Numbered from the stretch's first letter, positions 48,098 through 57,285 are shown. The stretch is DNA of 64,000 nt from DATKYQ01 sp964640665 (GCA_964640665.1 CAZXHT010000022.1:4394-68393), one strand, 5' to 3'. Program-made: numbers and translations. Notes: generated by a model from the letters alone, not told the origin.

Positions 48098-50068
48098 ATG
48101 ATAGTCGAATGCAGCCGGTGCTCGACGAAGTTCAAAATAGCCGACGAGAAAGTCACTGATCGCGGCGTCAAGGTTCGCTGCTCCAAGTGTAAGCACCTGT
48201 TCATGGTCAAGAAGAACGGAGTGACCGAACTAGACGAGCCAAAGGCGCATGCCTCCAGGAAAACGCAGAAAAAAACGGACTTTCCCGATGGCCGGGGCGT
48301 GCCCGATTCGGTTTTCAAGGCGCCAACCAAAGTGGCCGAGCCACCTCCCTCAATACCGAGTATCGCGGCCGGTGCCGGTGACGTTTTCTCCAGGCCGACA
48401 CGGGTTGCGCCAGCGCCTGCGAAAGACCAGACGAAGTTTCCCGTTCCTCCGCCATCTCCTCTCGGCGATGGAGGCAGGAGCCTGGCCGACCAGATCGATC
48501 TGGACTCTGATGATGCGTCCAGGGCGCTTTCGCCTCCCGCGCCGCCGGCGCAATCACCTTTGCCGGCGGCCCCTTCGTCGTTGCCGCCGAAGCCTCAGGC
48601 TCCCGCGCCGCCGCCTATTTCAGCGACCCCAAGGGCTTCTCTTCCTCCTCCTCCCGCTCCCCGGCGCGAGGCCGTAAAGAGCCCGCAGTTGCCCCCGCCT
48701 CCGGCCGGGGCGCGATCCGATCTTTCTGATGACTTATTTGGCGATCTGGGGGCGCTCGAGTCGGAAGGATCTGCGCCATCTGCGACACCGGCCAAGCCAC
48801 CGGAGCCCCGGGAGAAGACACCAGCTTCGACACCCAGTCCAAGCCTGGATGATCCATTTGCCGGAATCGACATTTCAGATTCTCCTTCGCCTTTGGCCTC
48901 CGGGGAACTTGACGGGGTCGATGCAGGACAGCCTTCCGCCACTCCGGATCCGGTGTCAGGCGAAGCGGTGGGCAGACCCACGACCGATCTATTCGGAGAT
49001 CTCGGAGATCCATTCGCCGCATTGCCAAAGTCGCCGGAAGCTATCGGGGATCAGGGATCTGCCGATGATCCCTTTGCCTCCATTGACGCCGCTCCGGGCA
49101 CACCAGGCGTGGTGCCGGCGCCTTCGCCTGACGCAGCACAGAGTGCCGATCCATTTATCAGCCTCGATCAGGCGAACGATCAATCGCCAATGGCTTTTGG
49201 CGGTGACCTTACGGACAACGATCCCTTCGGCCAGCTTGACACGTCCGTGGAGAGCAGCGAGTCTGAATCATCTGGTTTGCAACTCGGCGAGGACGGCAAG
49301 CTTACAGGCGAAGACCTGCCCGAGCCGCCGGCTCCCACCAAGACATTGGCCCCGAACGCTGCCATGCCCGGCGACGCACACGCCGCGCCGCGGCCCGGGC
49401 CGCCGGCCCCGATGGCCGTGACCGAGCCTGCTGATCGCGCGGCGGAGCGGCCGCCCTCGTTGTGGCTGTATAAGATCGGCTTCGGAGTGATTGGTTTGTT
49501 GATGGCGATTCTTTTGTTCGTCGCATACCGCAGTGGAGGAAAGCCGGATCTGACCTCCTGGTCCACATACGTACGAGCGTTCACTGGGCGATCCTCCTCG
49601 CAAACCACCGCGGGAGAACTCGTCGTTGAGAAAACAGACAACACGCTCTATCCAAACCAGGACGGACACCCGCTGGTCGTTTTCTGGGGAGATGTCGAAA
49701 ACCCGACAGACAGCGAAAAGCAGCCGGTGGCCATCACGGCAATGCTGGTGAACAAACAGGGGCACGTCGCTTATCGCAAGACGATACCGGCCGGATTGAC
49801 CTTCACCCCTGAAGAAGTCTACAAGATGCTGGACGGTCCGGCCGTCGACGCGGCCTATCGCAGGAAGCTTGGACAGGGGCCAGGGACTTCCATTGCGTCT
49901 GGAGGGAAAGCGGCCTTCATGGTCGTGTTCTTCGACCATCCCGACGAGATGCACGGTATTGAGTTCCGGGTCGAGGCCAAGACGAGCGCGGATCCGTTGC
50001 TGGGCCTTCCTCCCGAACCGGAGACCCCGGAAGATGCAACCGGCGGCAGACCAATAATGCATGACTGA
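48098..50068 (+). CDS. MJ0042-type zinc-ribbon, proline-rich, membrane-anchored protein
   Basis: 656 residues. MIVECSRCSTKFKIADEKVT and VRCSKCKHLFMVKK form the CxxC...CxxC zinc ribbon common in Myxococcota and other deltaproteobacteria. Residues about 75-450 are a long Pro/Ala-rich disordered linker with repeated DPFAxxD motifs (LDDPFAGIDIS, DDPFASIDAA, NDPFGQLDTS). One membrane span (IGFGVIGLLMAILLFVAYRS) is followed by a DUF3426-like beta domain at the C-terminus. The repeated DPF motifs may be docking sites. Regulatory or secretion-linked role; not established. Confidence 0.78.
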   Translation: MIVECSRCSTKFKIADEKVTDRGVKVRCSKCKHLFMVKKNGVTELDEPKAHASRKTQKKTDFPDGRGVPDSVFKAPTKVAEPPPSIPSIAAGAGDVFSRPTRVAPAPAKDQTKFPVPPPSPLGDGGRSLADQIDLDSDDASRALSPPAPPAQSPLPAAPSSLPPKPQAPAPPPISATPRASLPPPPAPRREAVKSPQLPPPPAGARSDLSDDLFGDLGALESEGSAPSATPAKPPEPREKTPASTPSPSLDDPFAGIDISDSPSPLASGELDGVDAGQPSATPDPVSGEAVGRPTTDLFGDLGDPFAALPKSPEAIGDQGSADDPFASIDAAPGTPGVVPAPSPDAAQSADPFISLDQANDQSPMAFGGDLTDNDPFGQLDTSVESSESESSGLQLGEDGKLTGEDLPEPPAPTKTLAPNAAMPGDAHAAPRPGPPAPMAVTEPADRAAERPPSLWLYKIGFGVIGLLMAILLFVAYRSGGKPDLTSWSTYVRAFTGRSSSQTTAGELVVEKTDNTLYPNQDGHPLVVFWGDVENPTDSEKQPVAITAMLVNKQGHVAYRKTIPAGLTFTPEEVYKMLDGPAVDAAYRRKLGQGPGTSIASGGKAAFMVVFFDHPDEMHGIEFRVEAKTSADPLLGLPPEPETPEDATGGRPIMHD

Positions 50069-50822
50069 TCATCCGATGATCAAGCGCCTGCGAGCCCTAC
50101 CCGAAGCGGCCATGCGCTGCGAGGTGCTGGTCGAGTGGGTGCGGCAATCTGAAGCGCAGGATATTCTGGGTTTCTTTTCGCGCGTGCTGGACGGGGTACT
50201 GCACCGTGACAAAGCTTGTCTTGAGATACTGGACGCAATTCACGCGGCCGTGCTTGCCGGGCAGAAGCAGGACGAACTCTACGAAGTGCTGGCAGAGGTT
50301 TATCGCCTGGCGGGTGACGAAGAAAACGAGGCCGTCAAGCGCCTGCTGACGGTTGCCACGCCCAGGCGCGGGCCACTGGAATCGCACCAGGTTCCCTCCA
50401 ATCTCGAGATGTCACGTATCACCCTGGGCAGGCGCAAGTATCTGGCGCGGGGACAAAACCGCGGGCACCTCGATCGCCTGCTGCTCGATAGCGATCCTTC
50501 AGTCGTCGGCAACCTGCTGCGCAACCCGCGTCTCGTCGAGCAGGACGTGGTTCGCCTGGCTGCCAGGCGGCCGGCCCGCGATATCATACAGCGTGAACTC
50601 TACTCCAGCCGCTGGGGCGCCCGTTACAAGGTACGCCTGGCATTGATCAGCAATCCCTACACGCCGAGCGACATTTCGATAAAGCTGACCGGGTTCTTAC
50701 TACGCAAGGATCTGCGGATGATAAAGCGCGACCACGCCCTGCACCCACTGGTGCGGGCCGAGGCCGAGAGATTGCTGCTGGCCAAAGAAATGCCGGGCGA
50801 CGGCGGAAATGGGGACGAGTGA
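50061..50822 (+). CDS. Helical-repeat cytoplasmic protein, function unknown
   Basis: 253 residues, coupled to the zinc-ribbon gene by an 8-nt overlap. The sequence is alpha-helical with HEAT-like repeats in the second half (HLDRLLLDSDPSVVGNLLRN, PRLVEQDVVRLAARRPARDI, RWGARYKVRLALISNPYTPS), as in DUF2336-like proteins conserved in Myxococcota. No catalytic residues are apparent. The operon link suggests that it works with the zinc-ribbon membrane protein. Confidence 0.7.
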   Translation: MTDHPMIKRLRALPEAAMRCEVLVEWVRQSEAQDILGFFSRVLDGVLHRDKACLEILDAIHAAVLAGQKQDELYEVLAEVYRLAGDEENEAVKRLLTVATPRRGPLESHQVPSNLEMSRITLGRRKYLARGQNRGHLDRLLLDSDPSVVGNLLRNPRLVEQDVVRLAARRPARDIIQRELYSSRWGARYKVRLALISNPYTPSDISIKLTGFLLRKDLRMIKRDHALHPLVRAEAERLLLAKEMPGDGGNGDE

Positions 50823-50830
50823 ATTATTCG

Positions 50831-51007
50831 TTACTCGTGCCCGGAATTTTGCCGTTCTTCTTCTTGTCCTGACGACTCCCGGTCGAACTTGGCGCGCATC
50901 TTGACGATAGCTTTTCCAACGGCAGTGGCTATGTGTGGCAACTTGCCGGCGCCGAAGATGATAAGCACCACGATCAGGATCAGCACCAGTTCGGCAAAGC
51001 CAGGCAA
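50831..51007 (-). CDS. tatA: TatA/TatE twin-arginine translocase subunit
   Basis: 58 residues from a TTG at 51007, with GAGGA 7 nt upstream. MPGFAELVLILIVVLIIFGA is the short membrane helix, ending in the conserved FG of TatA; GKLPHIATAVGKAIVKMRAK is the amphipathic helix, followed by a charged tail. TatA oligomers form the passage for folded proteins. The gene starts 14 nt after an outer-membrane protein gene on the same strand and ends convergent with the HEAT-like gene. No tatC is near. Confidence 0.88.
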   Translation of the reverse strand: MPGFAELVLILIVVLIIFGAGKLPHIATAVGKAIVKMRAKFDRESSGQEEERQNSGHE

Positions 51008-51020
51008 TGGAGATCCTCGA

Positions 51021-51881
51021 CTAGTAGTCGAACCCCAGCTTGAAATTGAACATGTGCAGATCCTGGTTGGAGAACAACCCCTCGAGCGTGATCTGGAAAA
51101 TATAGGTAGTCAGGCGCAGGCCCACGAAGAAACGGTGAACCATGTTGTCCTTCCAGTTGACCTTGGAGAAGACGAACTGATCCATCTCGGCCGTGGCGTC
51201 GAGTACCACGTGGGACGACGCATGGAGGAACAGCATGTTGTAACCGGCATAGGGAGTCAAGCTGAGCATGCCGCCGACGCCGAAGGCCTTGGAGACCGAG
51301 ACGTCCCATCCCCCGGTGGTCAACTCGAAGTCTTTCGAACCGACTATGTGGTTCACGGCGAAGCGGATGGCCAGGTCGGGGATCAGGTAAAATCCCTCGT
51401 TCATGGCCCACTTGACCTCGGCCCCGACGATGAACAGCTCGCTCTCGGGAACCATCGATAGCTGAGCCCCGACCTCGAAGCTGAACGGCAGCCCCTTGCG
51501 AACGTGCAGGTGGGGGATGAACAGGACGCTGCCCGGCTTGCCCTCGGAGACCGGTTGGCCGATTCTCAGGTCCGGGTTCCAGTAGTCCGGACTCCAGTAA
51601 TCGGCGTCGTTGTTGATCGGGACGACGCTGCCCTCGAAGGCGAAGCTGAATCCGTTCAGGCCCAACGTCTCCGCGGGAGACAGGAAGACAGGAGCGGTGG
51701 CCATGCCGAGCTCCCGCATCAGACCGCGGAAACGCTGATTTGGGTAGCAGGTGTTCGTAGCGCTACAGGTGTCGTTGATGAAGTTCCCCAGGTGGAGATC
51801 GTAGCGGTTGGCCAGCGATGGTCGAGCAAAGACGCAGGCGGAAAGCAACACAACAACAAACGCAAGTCGTCGGCAATTCAT
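51021..51881 (-). CDS. Outer-membrane beta-barrel protein
   Basis: 286 residues with a signal peptide (ARPSLANRYD, cleavage near 25). DTCSATNTCYP has a probable disulfide loop near the mature N-terminus. About ten amphipathic strands follow (FSFEVGAQLSMVPESELFIV, MLSLTPYAGYNMLFLHASSH), and the protein ends FNLKLGFDY-like (FNFKLGFDY) with a terminal aromatic as expected for BAM recognition. Role unknown. It precedes tatA in the same transcript. Confidence 0.72.
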   Translation of the reverse strand: MNCRRLAFVVVLLSACVFARPSLANRYDLHLGNFINDTCSATNTCYPNQRFRGLMRELGMATAPVFLSPAETLGLNGFSFAFEGSVVPINNDADYWSPDYWNPDLRIGQPVSEGKPGSVLFIPHLHVRKGLPFSFEVGAQLSMVPESELFIVGAEVKWAMNEGFYLIPDLAIRFAVNHIVGSKDFELTTGGWDVSVSKAFGVGGMLSLTPYAGYNMLFLHASSHVVLDATAEMDQFVFSKVNWKDNMVHRFFVGLRLTTYIFQITLEGLFSNQDLHMFNFKLGFDY

Positions 51882-51985
51882 GAAAGGAAACCTCTGTTCG
51901 GGACCACGGCCGTCGCAATCTGCTTTATTTGCAGGAAATTAGCACCCGGGTTACAAAACTGTCAAGGTTTTTCAAGCCACTTATA

Positions 51986-52912
51986 TTAATCCGCTGGCTT
52001 GCCGAATCGCTCATGCAGCAAGCCATGGCGCAGGCCGCGATCACTCACAGTCAGGATTTTGGCTCCGACGAGAGACATGACCTGCCGAACGATGAGCGCT
52101 CCGGCCAGGATAACATCGGCTCTTTTGGGATCGACTCCCGCGAGTTTCTTCAGACTTGCAAGATCCAACTTGCCCAGTTTCCTGGTAAGCGCGGCAACGA
52201 TCGAGCCTGTCAGTTGTAGACCGTGAATACGTTCGTTTTTGTATTGATCGAGTTTCAGGTGCATGGCCCCCAGCGTTGTGACCGTGCCCCCCACTCCAAT
52301 CAGGGCGTCGAAGCCGCTCAGGGCGTGCAGTGATTCGAGCGCCTTCTTGGTCAGGTGGTCTGAAAGCGCCAGGATCTCGCATGCCTTTGCCGGATCCGAA
52401 TGCAGAAACCGCTCGGTCATGCGAACCGCGCCGACTTCCAGGCTGATGCGACGGGCCACCTGCCCCCGGCGCCCCATGATGAACTCGGTACTTCCGCCGC
52501 CCAGGTCGAACACCAAGGGCTCACAGCAGGAAACCGGCAGCCCGGATTGGACTCCCAGGTAGGTCAGGCGGGCCTCCTCTTCTCCGGATACAACTTCGAT
52601 CCGCACGCCGATCTCCCGTTCGACACGCTCCAGGAACTCGGTGGCATTGTGTGCCTTTCTCAGGCACAGGGTGCCCGCCGCCGCGATCCGCTCGACGCCC
52701 ATCTCGTCCAGGATGTTCTTGTACTTCGCTAGCTGCTCCAGGTTGCGCTGCATTGCGTCCGCTCGAAGCATACCCGAGTGATCGAGTCCCTGCCCCAGGC
52801 GGGTGACCGTTGCCCGATCGAGAACGTCGCCGAAGCGACCGTCGGCGCTTCTTTCGGCCACAAGCATAAGTTGGGAGTTGGTCCCGATGTCAAGGGCCGC
52901 ATAGCGAGTCAT
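51986..52912 (-). CDS. Ppx/GppA exopolyphosphatase-like phosphatase
   Basis: 308 residues from the ATG at 52912 that overlaps the pspF stop. AALDIGTNSQLMLVAE and PLVFDLGGGSTEFIMGRRGQ are the two ASKHA phosphate-binding loops. GVGGTVTTLGAMHLKLDQY is the third conserved block. It lacks the C-terminal HD domain of long Ppx and so is the short form, hydrolysing polyphosphate and/or pppGpp. Its placement behind pspF suggests stress-linked expression. Confidence 0.88.
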   Translation of the reverse strand: MTRYAALDIGTNSQLMLVAERSADGRFGDVLDRATVTRLGQGLDHSGMLRADAMQRNLEQLAKYKNILDEMGVERIAAAGTLCLRKAHNATEFLERVEREIGVRIEVVSGEEEARLTYLGVQSGLPVSCCEPLVFDLGGGSTEFIMGRRGQVARRISLEVGAVRMTERFLHSDPAKACEILALSDHLTKKALESLHALSGFDALIGVGGTVTTLGAMHLKLDQYKNERIHGLQLTGSIVAALTRKLGKLDLASLKKLAGVDPKRADVILAGALIVRQVMSLVGAKILTVSDRGLRHGLLHERFGKPAD

Positions 52913-53952
52913 CGAGGCCCCCCACGTTTCATATCGGCAGGGGCGCGACAATGCGGATACTGCAGGTGCTCCCGGTGCTTGCGATACAAGCCGCGGAACT
53001 GGTGGTAGGAAAGTCCCAAAAGGTCGGCCGCCCGTCTCTGATTGAAGTGCGCCCGGGCCAGCGCCTCTTCGAGTTTTGAGATTTCCAGCCGGCGGATGGC
53101 CTCGGGCAGCGATTTTGCAGGGAAAAGTTCGTCTTGGAGGCTCTCGTGCTCAACCTCGGGCGCCGGCGCATACGGCGAGCAGAACGGATCGAAATCAATC
53201 TCCGTAATCAGCTCGCCTTGTGTGCGGTAAACTGCCCGCTCCACGACGTTTTTCAACTCGCGAATGTTGCCCGGCCATGCGTGGGCACTGAGGTTATCGA
53301 GAGCTTCCGGCGCGAAGGAGGGTATTCGGGGCCGGTCGAGTTCGACGGCCATGTGCGACGCGAAGTGCCTGGCCAGCAACTCGATGTCTCCAACACGCTT
53401 TCGCAGCGGAGGCAGGAAGAGCACGTCGAACGAAAGCCTGTCCAGAAGATCGCTCATGAAGCGACCCTCCCGGGATCGGGCGTGCAGATCCTGGTGGGTC
53501 GCCCCGATGATGCGCACATCGACGTTGACGGATTGCGAGCCGCCGACGCGTTCGAAGGTGCCATACTCGACGACCCGCAGGATCTTCTCCTGGGCCTCGA
53601 TGGGGATGTTGCCGATCTCGTCAAGGAACAACGTGCCCCTGTGCGCCGCCTCGAAGCGGCCGATCCTGCGGCTGTGTGCACCGGTGAAGGCCCCCGCTTC
53701 GTGGCCGAAGAGTTCCGTCGAGATCAGGGTTGGCGTCATGGCGGCGCAATTCAGGGTGACCAGCGGCGCACCCCAGCGCCGGGACAGAAAGTGCAGGCGG
53801 GTGGAGGCAAGCTCCTTGCCGGTTCCCCGCTCACCGATGATCAGCACGGGTCGTTCCACCGGGGCAACCAGCGACAGTTGTTGCTGGAAGGCGACGAAGG
53901 CGTCCGACCGCCCGATTGCATCACGCGTCTCTCTGGTCGCCTCGTCAGTCAT
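52909..53952 (-). CDS. pspF: PspF-like sigma-54 activator
   Basis: 347 residues with no receiver domain. The AAA+ core has Walker A IIGERGTGKELAS, the sigma-54-contacting GAFTGA loop (FGHEAGAFTGAHSRRIGRFE), Walker B GTLFLDEIGN and the R-finger region. The Fis-type helix-turn-helix is at the end (FNQRRAADLLGLSYHQFRGL). PspF is held inactive by PspA until membrane stress. The gene is divergent from pspA, as in enterobacteria. Confidence 0.9.
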   Translation of the reverse strand: MTDEATRETRDAIGRSDAFVAFQQQLSLVAPVERPVLIIGERGTGKELASTRLHFLSRRWGAPLVTLNCAAMTPTLISTELFGHEAGAFTGAHSRRIGRFEAAHRGTLFLDEIGNIPIEAQEKILRVVEYGTFERVGGSQSVNVDVRIIGATHQDLHARSREGRFMSDLLDRLSFDVLFLPPLRKRVGDIELLARHFASHMAVELDRPRIPSFAPEALDNLSAHAWPGNIRELKNVVERAVYRTQGELITEIDFDPFCSPYAPAPEVEHESLQDELFPAKSLPEAIRRLEISKLEEALARAHFNQRRAADLLGLSYHQFRGLYRKHREHLQYPHCRAPADMKRGGPR

Positions 53953-54086
53953 CTGGCTCTAAGGCGTGATATTTGGCAAAATATGCTCATATGTGGCTAA
54001 TAATACCACGCGACGCAATAGATGTAAACTCGCCCTGACAAGAAAAAATCAAGTAATAACAAATTATTGCGGCGACTGGTGTCATT

Positions 54087-54102
54087 TGGCCCAGAGTTTG
54101 CG
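54087..54102 (+). promoter_or_regulatory. Sigma-54 (-24/-12) promoter of pspA
   Basis: TGGCCCAGAGTTTGCG places GG and GC exactly as in the consensus TGGCACGN4TTGCA. It lies about 40 nt before the pspA ATG. The AT-rich stretch 53955-54070 upstream could hold PspF binding sites. Confidence 0.78.
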
Positions 54103-54142
54103 TTTGATTGCGGGCGACACGCGAACGAACGGAGGTAATTCC

Positions 54143-54811
54143 ATGGGTGTTTTCAGCAGACTCAGGGACATCGTCAACTCGAACATCAACTCGATGGTTG
54201 AGAAGGCGGAAGATCCCGAGAAGTTAATCAAGCTGATGATTATCGAAATGGAGGACACCCTGGTCGAGATAAAGTCCTCGGCCGCGGGAGTGATGGCGTC
54301 CCGCAAGAAGGCGGCCAGGAACCTGGATACCTTTCGAACAAAGGCCGACGACTGGGGCCAAAAGGCCAAACTGGCCATGAACAAAGATCGCGAGGATCTT
54401 GCTCGCGAGGCCCTGGGTGAAAAGCATTACCTTCTCAAGCAAGTCGAGGTCCAGGAGAACGAGCTTTCCGGCTTCGACGCTTTAGTGGATCAGTATCAAG
54501 ACGACATTCGCCAACTCGAAGAAAAGCTCACGGAGGCCCGCGAAAAACACAGAATCCTGGTGCAACGTCACATTCATGCCATGGGCGCCAGGCGCGTGCA
54601 GAGCCAGATCCGGCGGGCCGAGTCGCAGGGCGCCTTTGTTCGCTTCGAGCATCTCGAGCAACGCATCGACAGGGTCGAGGCCGAGGCCGAATTGGTCAAC
54701 TACGGCCACAAGCCGAGCCTCGATGAGCGCTTTCGGGTTTTGCAGGAAGAAGAGGCCGTCGAGCAGGAACTGAATGAGATCAGGGCCCAGGCGGAGGCCG
54801 AAAAAGAATGA
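54143..54811 (+). CDS. pspA: Phage shock protein A
   Basis: 222 residues from the ATG at 54143, with GGAGG 8 nt upstream. MGVFSRLRDIVNSNINSMVE is the amphipathic membrane-sensing helix. PEKLIKLMIIEMEDTLVEIK and the long coiled coils (LTEAREKHRILVQRHIHAMG) are the IM30/Vipp1 hallmark. PspA binds stressed inner membrane and inhibits PspF. The length equals E. coli PspA (222). Confidence 0.93.
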   Translation: MGVFSRLRDIVNSNINSMVEKAEDPEKLIKLMIIEMEDTLVEIKSSAAGVMASRKKAARNLDTFRTKADDWGQKAKLAMNKDREDLAREALGEKHYLLKQVEVQENELSGFDALVDQYQDDIRQLEEKLTEAREKHRILVQRHIHAMGARRVQSQIRRAESQGAFVRFEHLEQRIDRVEAEAELVNYGHKPSLDERFRVLQEEEAVEQELNEIRAQAEAEKE

Positions 54812-54905
54812 TTCCGAAAGGCGCGCCGTATGATGATAAACTCCCGGACACGGTTGCTTCTGGATCCAGGGCGGAAGAGTCTGACAACTGAAACGGGAGA
54901 CGAGA

Positions 54906-55157
54906 GTGTATCCGGAAAGTGTCATAGGCATCATCTTCGGAACATCGCTGGCGGCGTTCGTGGCCCTGGGTATCTTCGTGCTGATCGGGTTGAAGATCAT
55001 GAAGGGCGGCAAGGCGAAGAGCCGGCAGCCTCAGGAGCAAGAGTCGCGTACGATTCAGGAGATCTACCGCGGGTTGACGCGGATGGAGCAGCGTATAGAG
55101 ACGCTCGAGGCCATCCTGTTCGACCGCGAGAAAGACGGTGAACGACATGAGCTTTAG
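54906..55157 (+). CDS. pspB: PspB-like envelope stress membrane protein
   Basis: 83 residues from a GTG at 54906. One membrane span (VIGIIFGTSLAAFVALGIFV, LIGLKIM) is followed by a cytoplasmic coiled coil ending MEQRIETLEAILFDREK, the conserved PspB C-terminal motif. PspB and PspC transmit the signal to PspA. It overlaps pspC by 11-20 nt. Confidence 0.8.
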   Translation: MYPESVIGIIFGTSLAAFVALGIFVLIGLKIMKGGKAKSRQPQEQESRTIQEIYRGLTRMEQRIETLEAILFDREKDGERHEL

Positions 55158-55530
55158 ACGCAGGAAAAAACGGCGCACCCTCTACCGCTCGCGCCGGGGT
55201 TTTATCCTGGGTGTCTGCCGGGGTCTAGCCGAGTACTTCGACATTTCCCTGAAGTTCACCCGCATCGTGGCCGTGGCGGTGCTGATCTTCACCGGCTTCT
55301 GGCCTGCGGTGGCGGTTTATCTGGCGGCCGCCTACTTTATGACACCCGAGCCGATCGTGCCGCTCGAGACAGGAATGGAGGAGGAGTTCTACAACTCCTA
55401 CTCGACCTCGCGCCCGATGGCCATAGAGCGCCTCAAGAACCAGTACGACCGGCTCAATCGACGTATCCAGAGGATGGAGGGCGTCGTGACCGACAAGGCA
55501 TACAACTGGGAGCGAAGGCTGGAAACATGA
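55138..55530 (+). CDS. pspC: PspC-domain envelope stress protein
   Basis: 130 residues from a GTG at 55138; the ATG at 55147 is an alternative. YRSRRGFILGVCRGLAEYFD is the PspC signature, followed by a membrane helix (IVAVAVLIFTGFWPAVAVYL) and FMTPEP. The C-terminal coiled coil (RLKNQYDRLNRRIQRMEGVV) mirrors that of PspB. It also overlaps the next gene by 4 nt (ATGA), so the nucleotidyltransferase may be co-transcribed with psp. Confidence 0.88.
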   Translation: MNDMSFRRRKKRRTLYRSRRGFILGVCRGLAEYFDISLKFTRIVAVAVLIFTGFWPAVAVYLAAAYFMTPEPIVPLETGMEEEFYNSYSTSRPMAIERLKNQYDRLNRRIQRMEGVVTDKAYNWERRLET

Positions 55531-56519
55531 GCGGGCCGTTGAGCGGCCTTGCGGATTGTCGGGCCATGGTTCTGGCGGCCGGGTTTGGGACCCGGCTGCG
55601 ACCGTTGACCGATAGCCTCCCAAAGCCGCTGGTGCCGGTGCTCAACCGGCCGCTTGTCGCCTACACGCTCGATCTGCTCTCGCGGGCCGGCGTCGATCGG
55701 GTGGCGTTAAACTTGCATCATCTCGGAGACAAGATCGAATCGGCACTGGGCGACGGCTCGGACTACGGCCTGCGGATCTCTTACTCTCCCGAGTACGAGA
55801 TCCTGGGAACGGGGGGCGGGGTGATGCGCATGCGCCCATTCCTCGACGGGGGCACTTTTCTGTTGCTCAACGGCGACATCCTGACGGGCGTCGACCTGGC
55901 TCGGCTTGTGCAATATCATCGCCGGCAGCGGGCCGCCGCCACCATGCTGGTCAGACCGCTGCCGTGCGATAGCGCCCATACACCCCTGGGCATGGACGAG
56001 GACGGTCGCCTGGTTCGCTTCAAACAGGTACACCTTGCGGGCCGGGGCGAGGTTCGTCCGGTTATGTTCTGTGGTGTGCATGTGCTCGAACCGCTGGTGT
56101 TCGATTTTCTGCCGGCGACTGGTTTCGCGTGCATCAATGACCAAGCCTATGTCGCAATGATCGAACAGGGACTGAAGGTGTCCGCCTTCCTGGACGAGGG
56201 GCCCTGGTTCGATCTGGGCACACCCTCCGCCTACCTGGCGGCCAACCTGGCCCTCCTTTCCGGCGCCGTGCGCCTGGCGCATGTCGATCTCCCTCAAGGT
56301 GCGGGCCGGGCGGATTCGTCGCTGGTCGGCGAGGACGTGCGCCTGGAGGACGGCGCTCGCCTGGATCAGCTGGTAATCGCGGGCGACGGCTGCCGCATCG
56401 GCCGCGGAGCCCGTCTTTCGCACTGCGTATTGTGGCCGGGCTCAACAGTAGACGCCGGTGCTTCTCACCGCCAGGTGGTGATCGCCGGCCAGACGGTGAT
56501 TCGTACCACCAAGGACTGA
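55527..56519 (+). CDS. Sugar-phosphate nucleotidyltransferase
   Basis: 330 residues. AMVLAAGFGTRLRPLTDSLP then KPLVPVLNRPLVAYTLD is the nucleotide-binding signature, and GGTFLLLNGDILTG holds the metal-binding Asp. A left-handed beta-helix tail (SSLVGEDVRLEDGARLDQLV, GCRIGRGARLSHCVLWPGST) is present. It resembles GMPP- or MurNAc/GlmU-N-like enzymes that activate sugars for envelope polysaccharides; the exact sugar is not determinable. Confidence 0.85.
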   Translation: MSGPLSGLADCRAMVLAAGFGTRLRPLTDSLPKPLVPVLNRPLVAYTLDLLSRAGVDRVALNLHHLGDKIESALGDGSDYGLRISYSPEYEILGTGGGVMRMRPFLDGGTFLLLNGDILTGVDLARLVQYHRRQRAAATMLVRPLPCDSAHTPLGMDEDGRLVRFKQVHLAGRGEVRPVMFCGVHVLEPLVFDFLPATGFACINDQAYVAMIEQGLKVSAFLDEGPWFDLGTPSAYLAANLALLSGAVRLAHVDLPQGAGRADSSLVGEDVRLEDGARLDQLVIAGDGCRIGRGARLSHCVLWPGSTVDAGASHRQVVIAGQTVIRTTKD

Positions 56520-56520
56520 G

Positions 56521-57285
56521 TCAGAGAGCCTCGATTCGCGAGAGGATTACCGTGATGTTATCGACACCGCCGGCCTTGTTGGCCGTTTCGATCAGCATCT
56601 TGGCGGCTTGTTCGAGATCGGTGCTCTTGACCACGATATCGAGCATCTGTTCGTCGGTTACCATACCGCTCAGGCCGTCGGAGCATGCAAGGTAGACGTC
56701 GCCTTCCTGGAGCGTGTGACGGGAAAGATCGACCAGTACGGTTTCCTTCATCCCCAGGGCTCGGACGATCACGTTCTTGTGAGGGAAGTTCTCGATCTCC
56801 TCGGGCGTCAGTTTCTTGGCCTTGATGTAGTCGTTGAGCAGCGAGTGATCCTCGGTGATCTGGGTGATCTGCTTGTTGCGGATACGGTAGACGCGCGAAT
56901 CGCCCACGTGCGCTACCAGGATATCTCCATCGAGGAAATTCATGCCCGCAACGGTCGTACCCATGCCGCGGTAGCGCGCCTCGCGCTGAGATGCCTCGAA
57001 TATCCGCAGGTTGGCCAGCTTGACGGACATGACAAACCTGTTTTCATCGTAGGGGCGGTTTTTGTCCATCTTGTACGGCCAGGTGATGTCCTCGTCCTGG
57101 CGGGTGGCCTTGAAGAAGTTGGAGATGCCCTCGATTGCAATCTGGCTTGCGATCTCGCCCGAACTGTGGCCTCCCATCCCGTCGGCCACCGCGTACACGT
57201 TCTCTTCAGGCAATGTCAGAAAATTGTCTTCGTTGTGGGCGCGTTTCACCCCCACGTCGGTTCTGCCGGCTGATACCATCCGCAT
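56521..57285 (-). CDS. PP2C-family Ser/Thr phosphatase
   Basis: 254 residues from the ATG at 57285 (MRMVSAGRT); the long frame beyond it is a shadow of tRNA DNA. DVGVKRAHNEDNFL, VYAVADGMGGHSSGEIASQI, VAHVGDSRVYRIRNK, CSDGLSGMVTDE and GGVDNITVILSRI are the metal-binding motifs of bacterial PP2C (Stp1/PstP type). These enzymes reverse Ser/Thr kinase signalling. No partner kinase is in the window. Confidence 0.92.
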   Translation of the reverse strand: MRMVSAGRTDVGVKRAHNEDNFLTLPEENVYAVADGMGGHSSGEIASQIAIEGISNFFKATRQDEDITWPYKMDKNRPYDENRFVMSVKLANLRIFEASQREARYRGMGTTVAGMNFLDGDILVAHVGDSRVYRIRNKQITQITEDHSLLNDYIKAKKLTPEEIENFPHKNVIVRALGMKETVLVDLSRHTLQEGDVYLACSDGLSGMVTDEQMLDIVVKSTDLEQAAKMLIETANKAGGVDNITVILSRIEAL

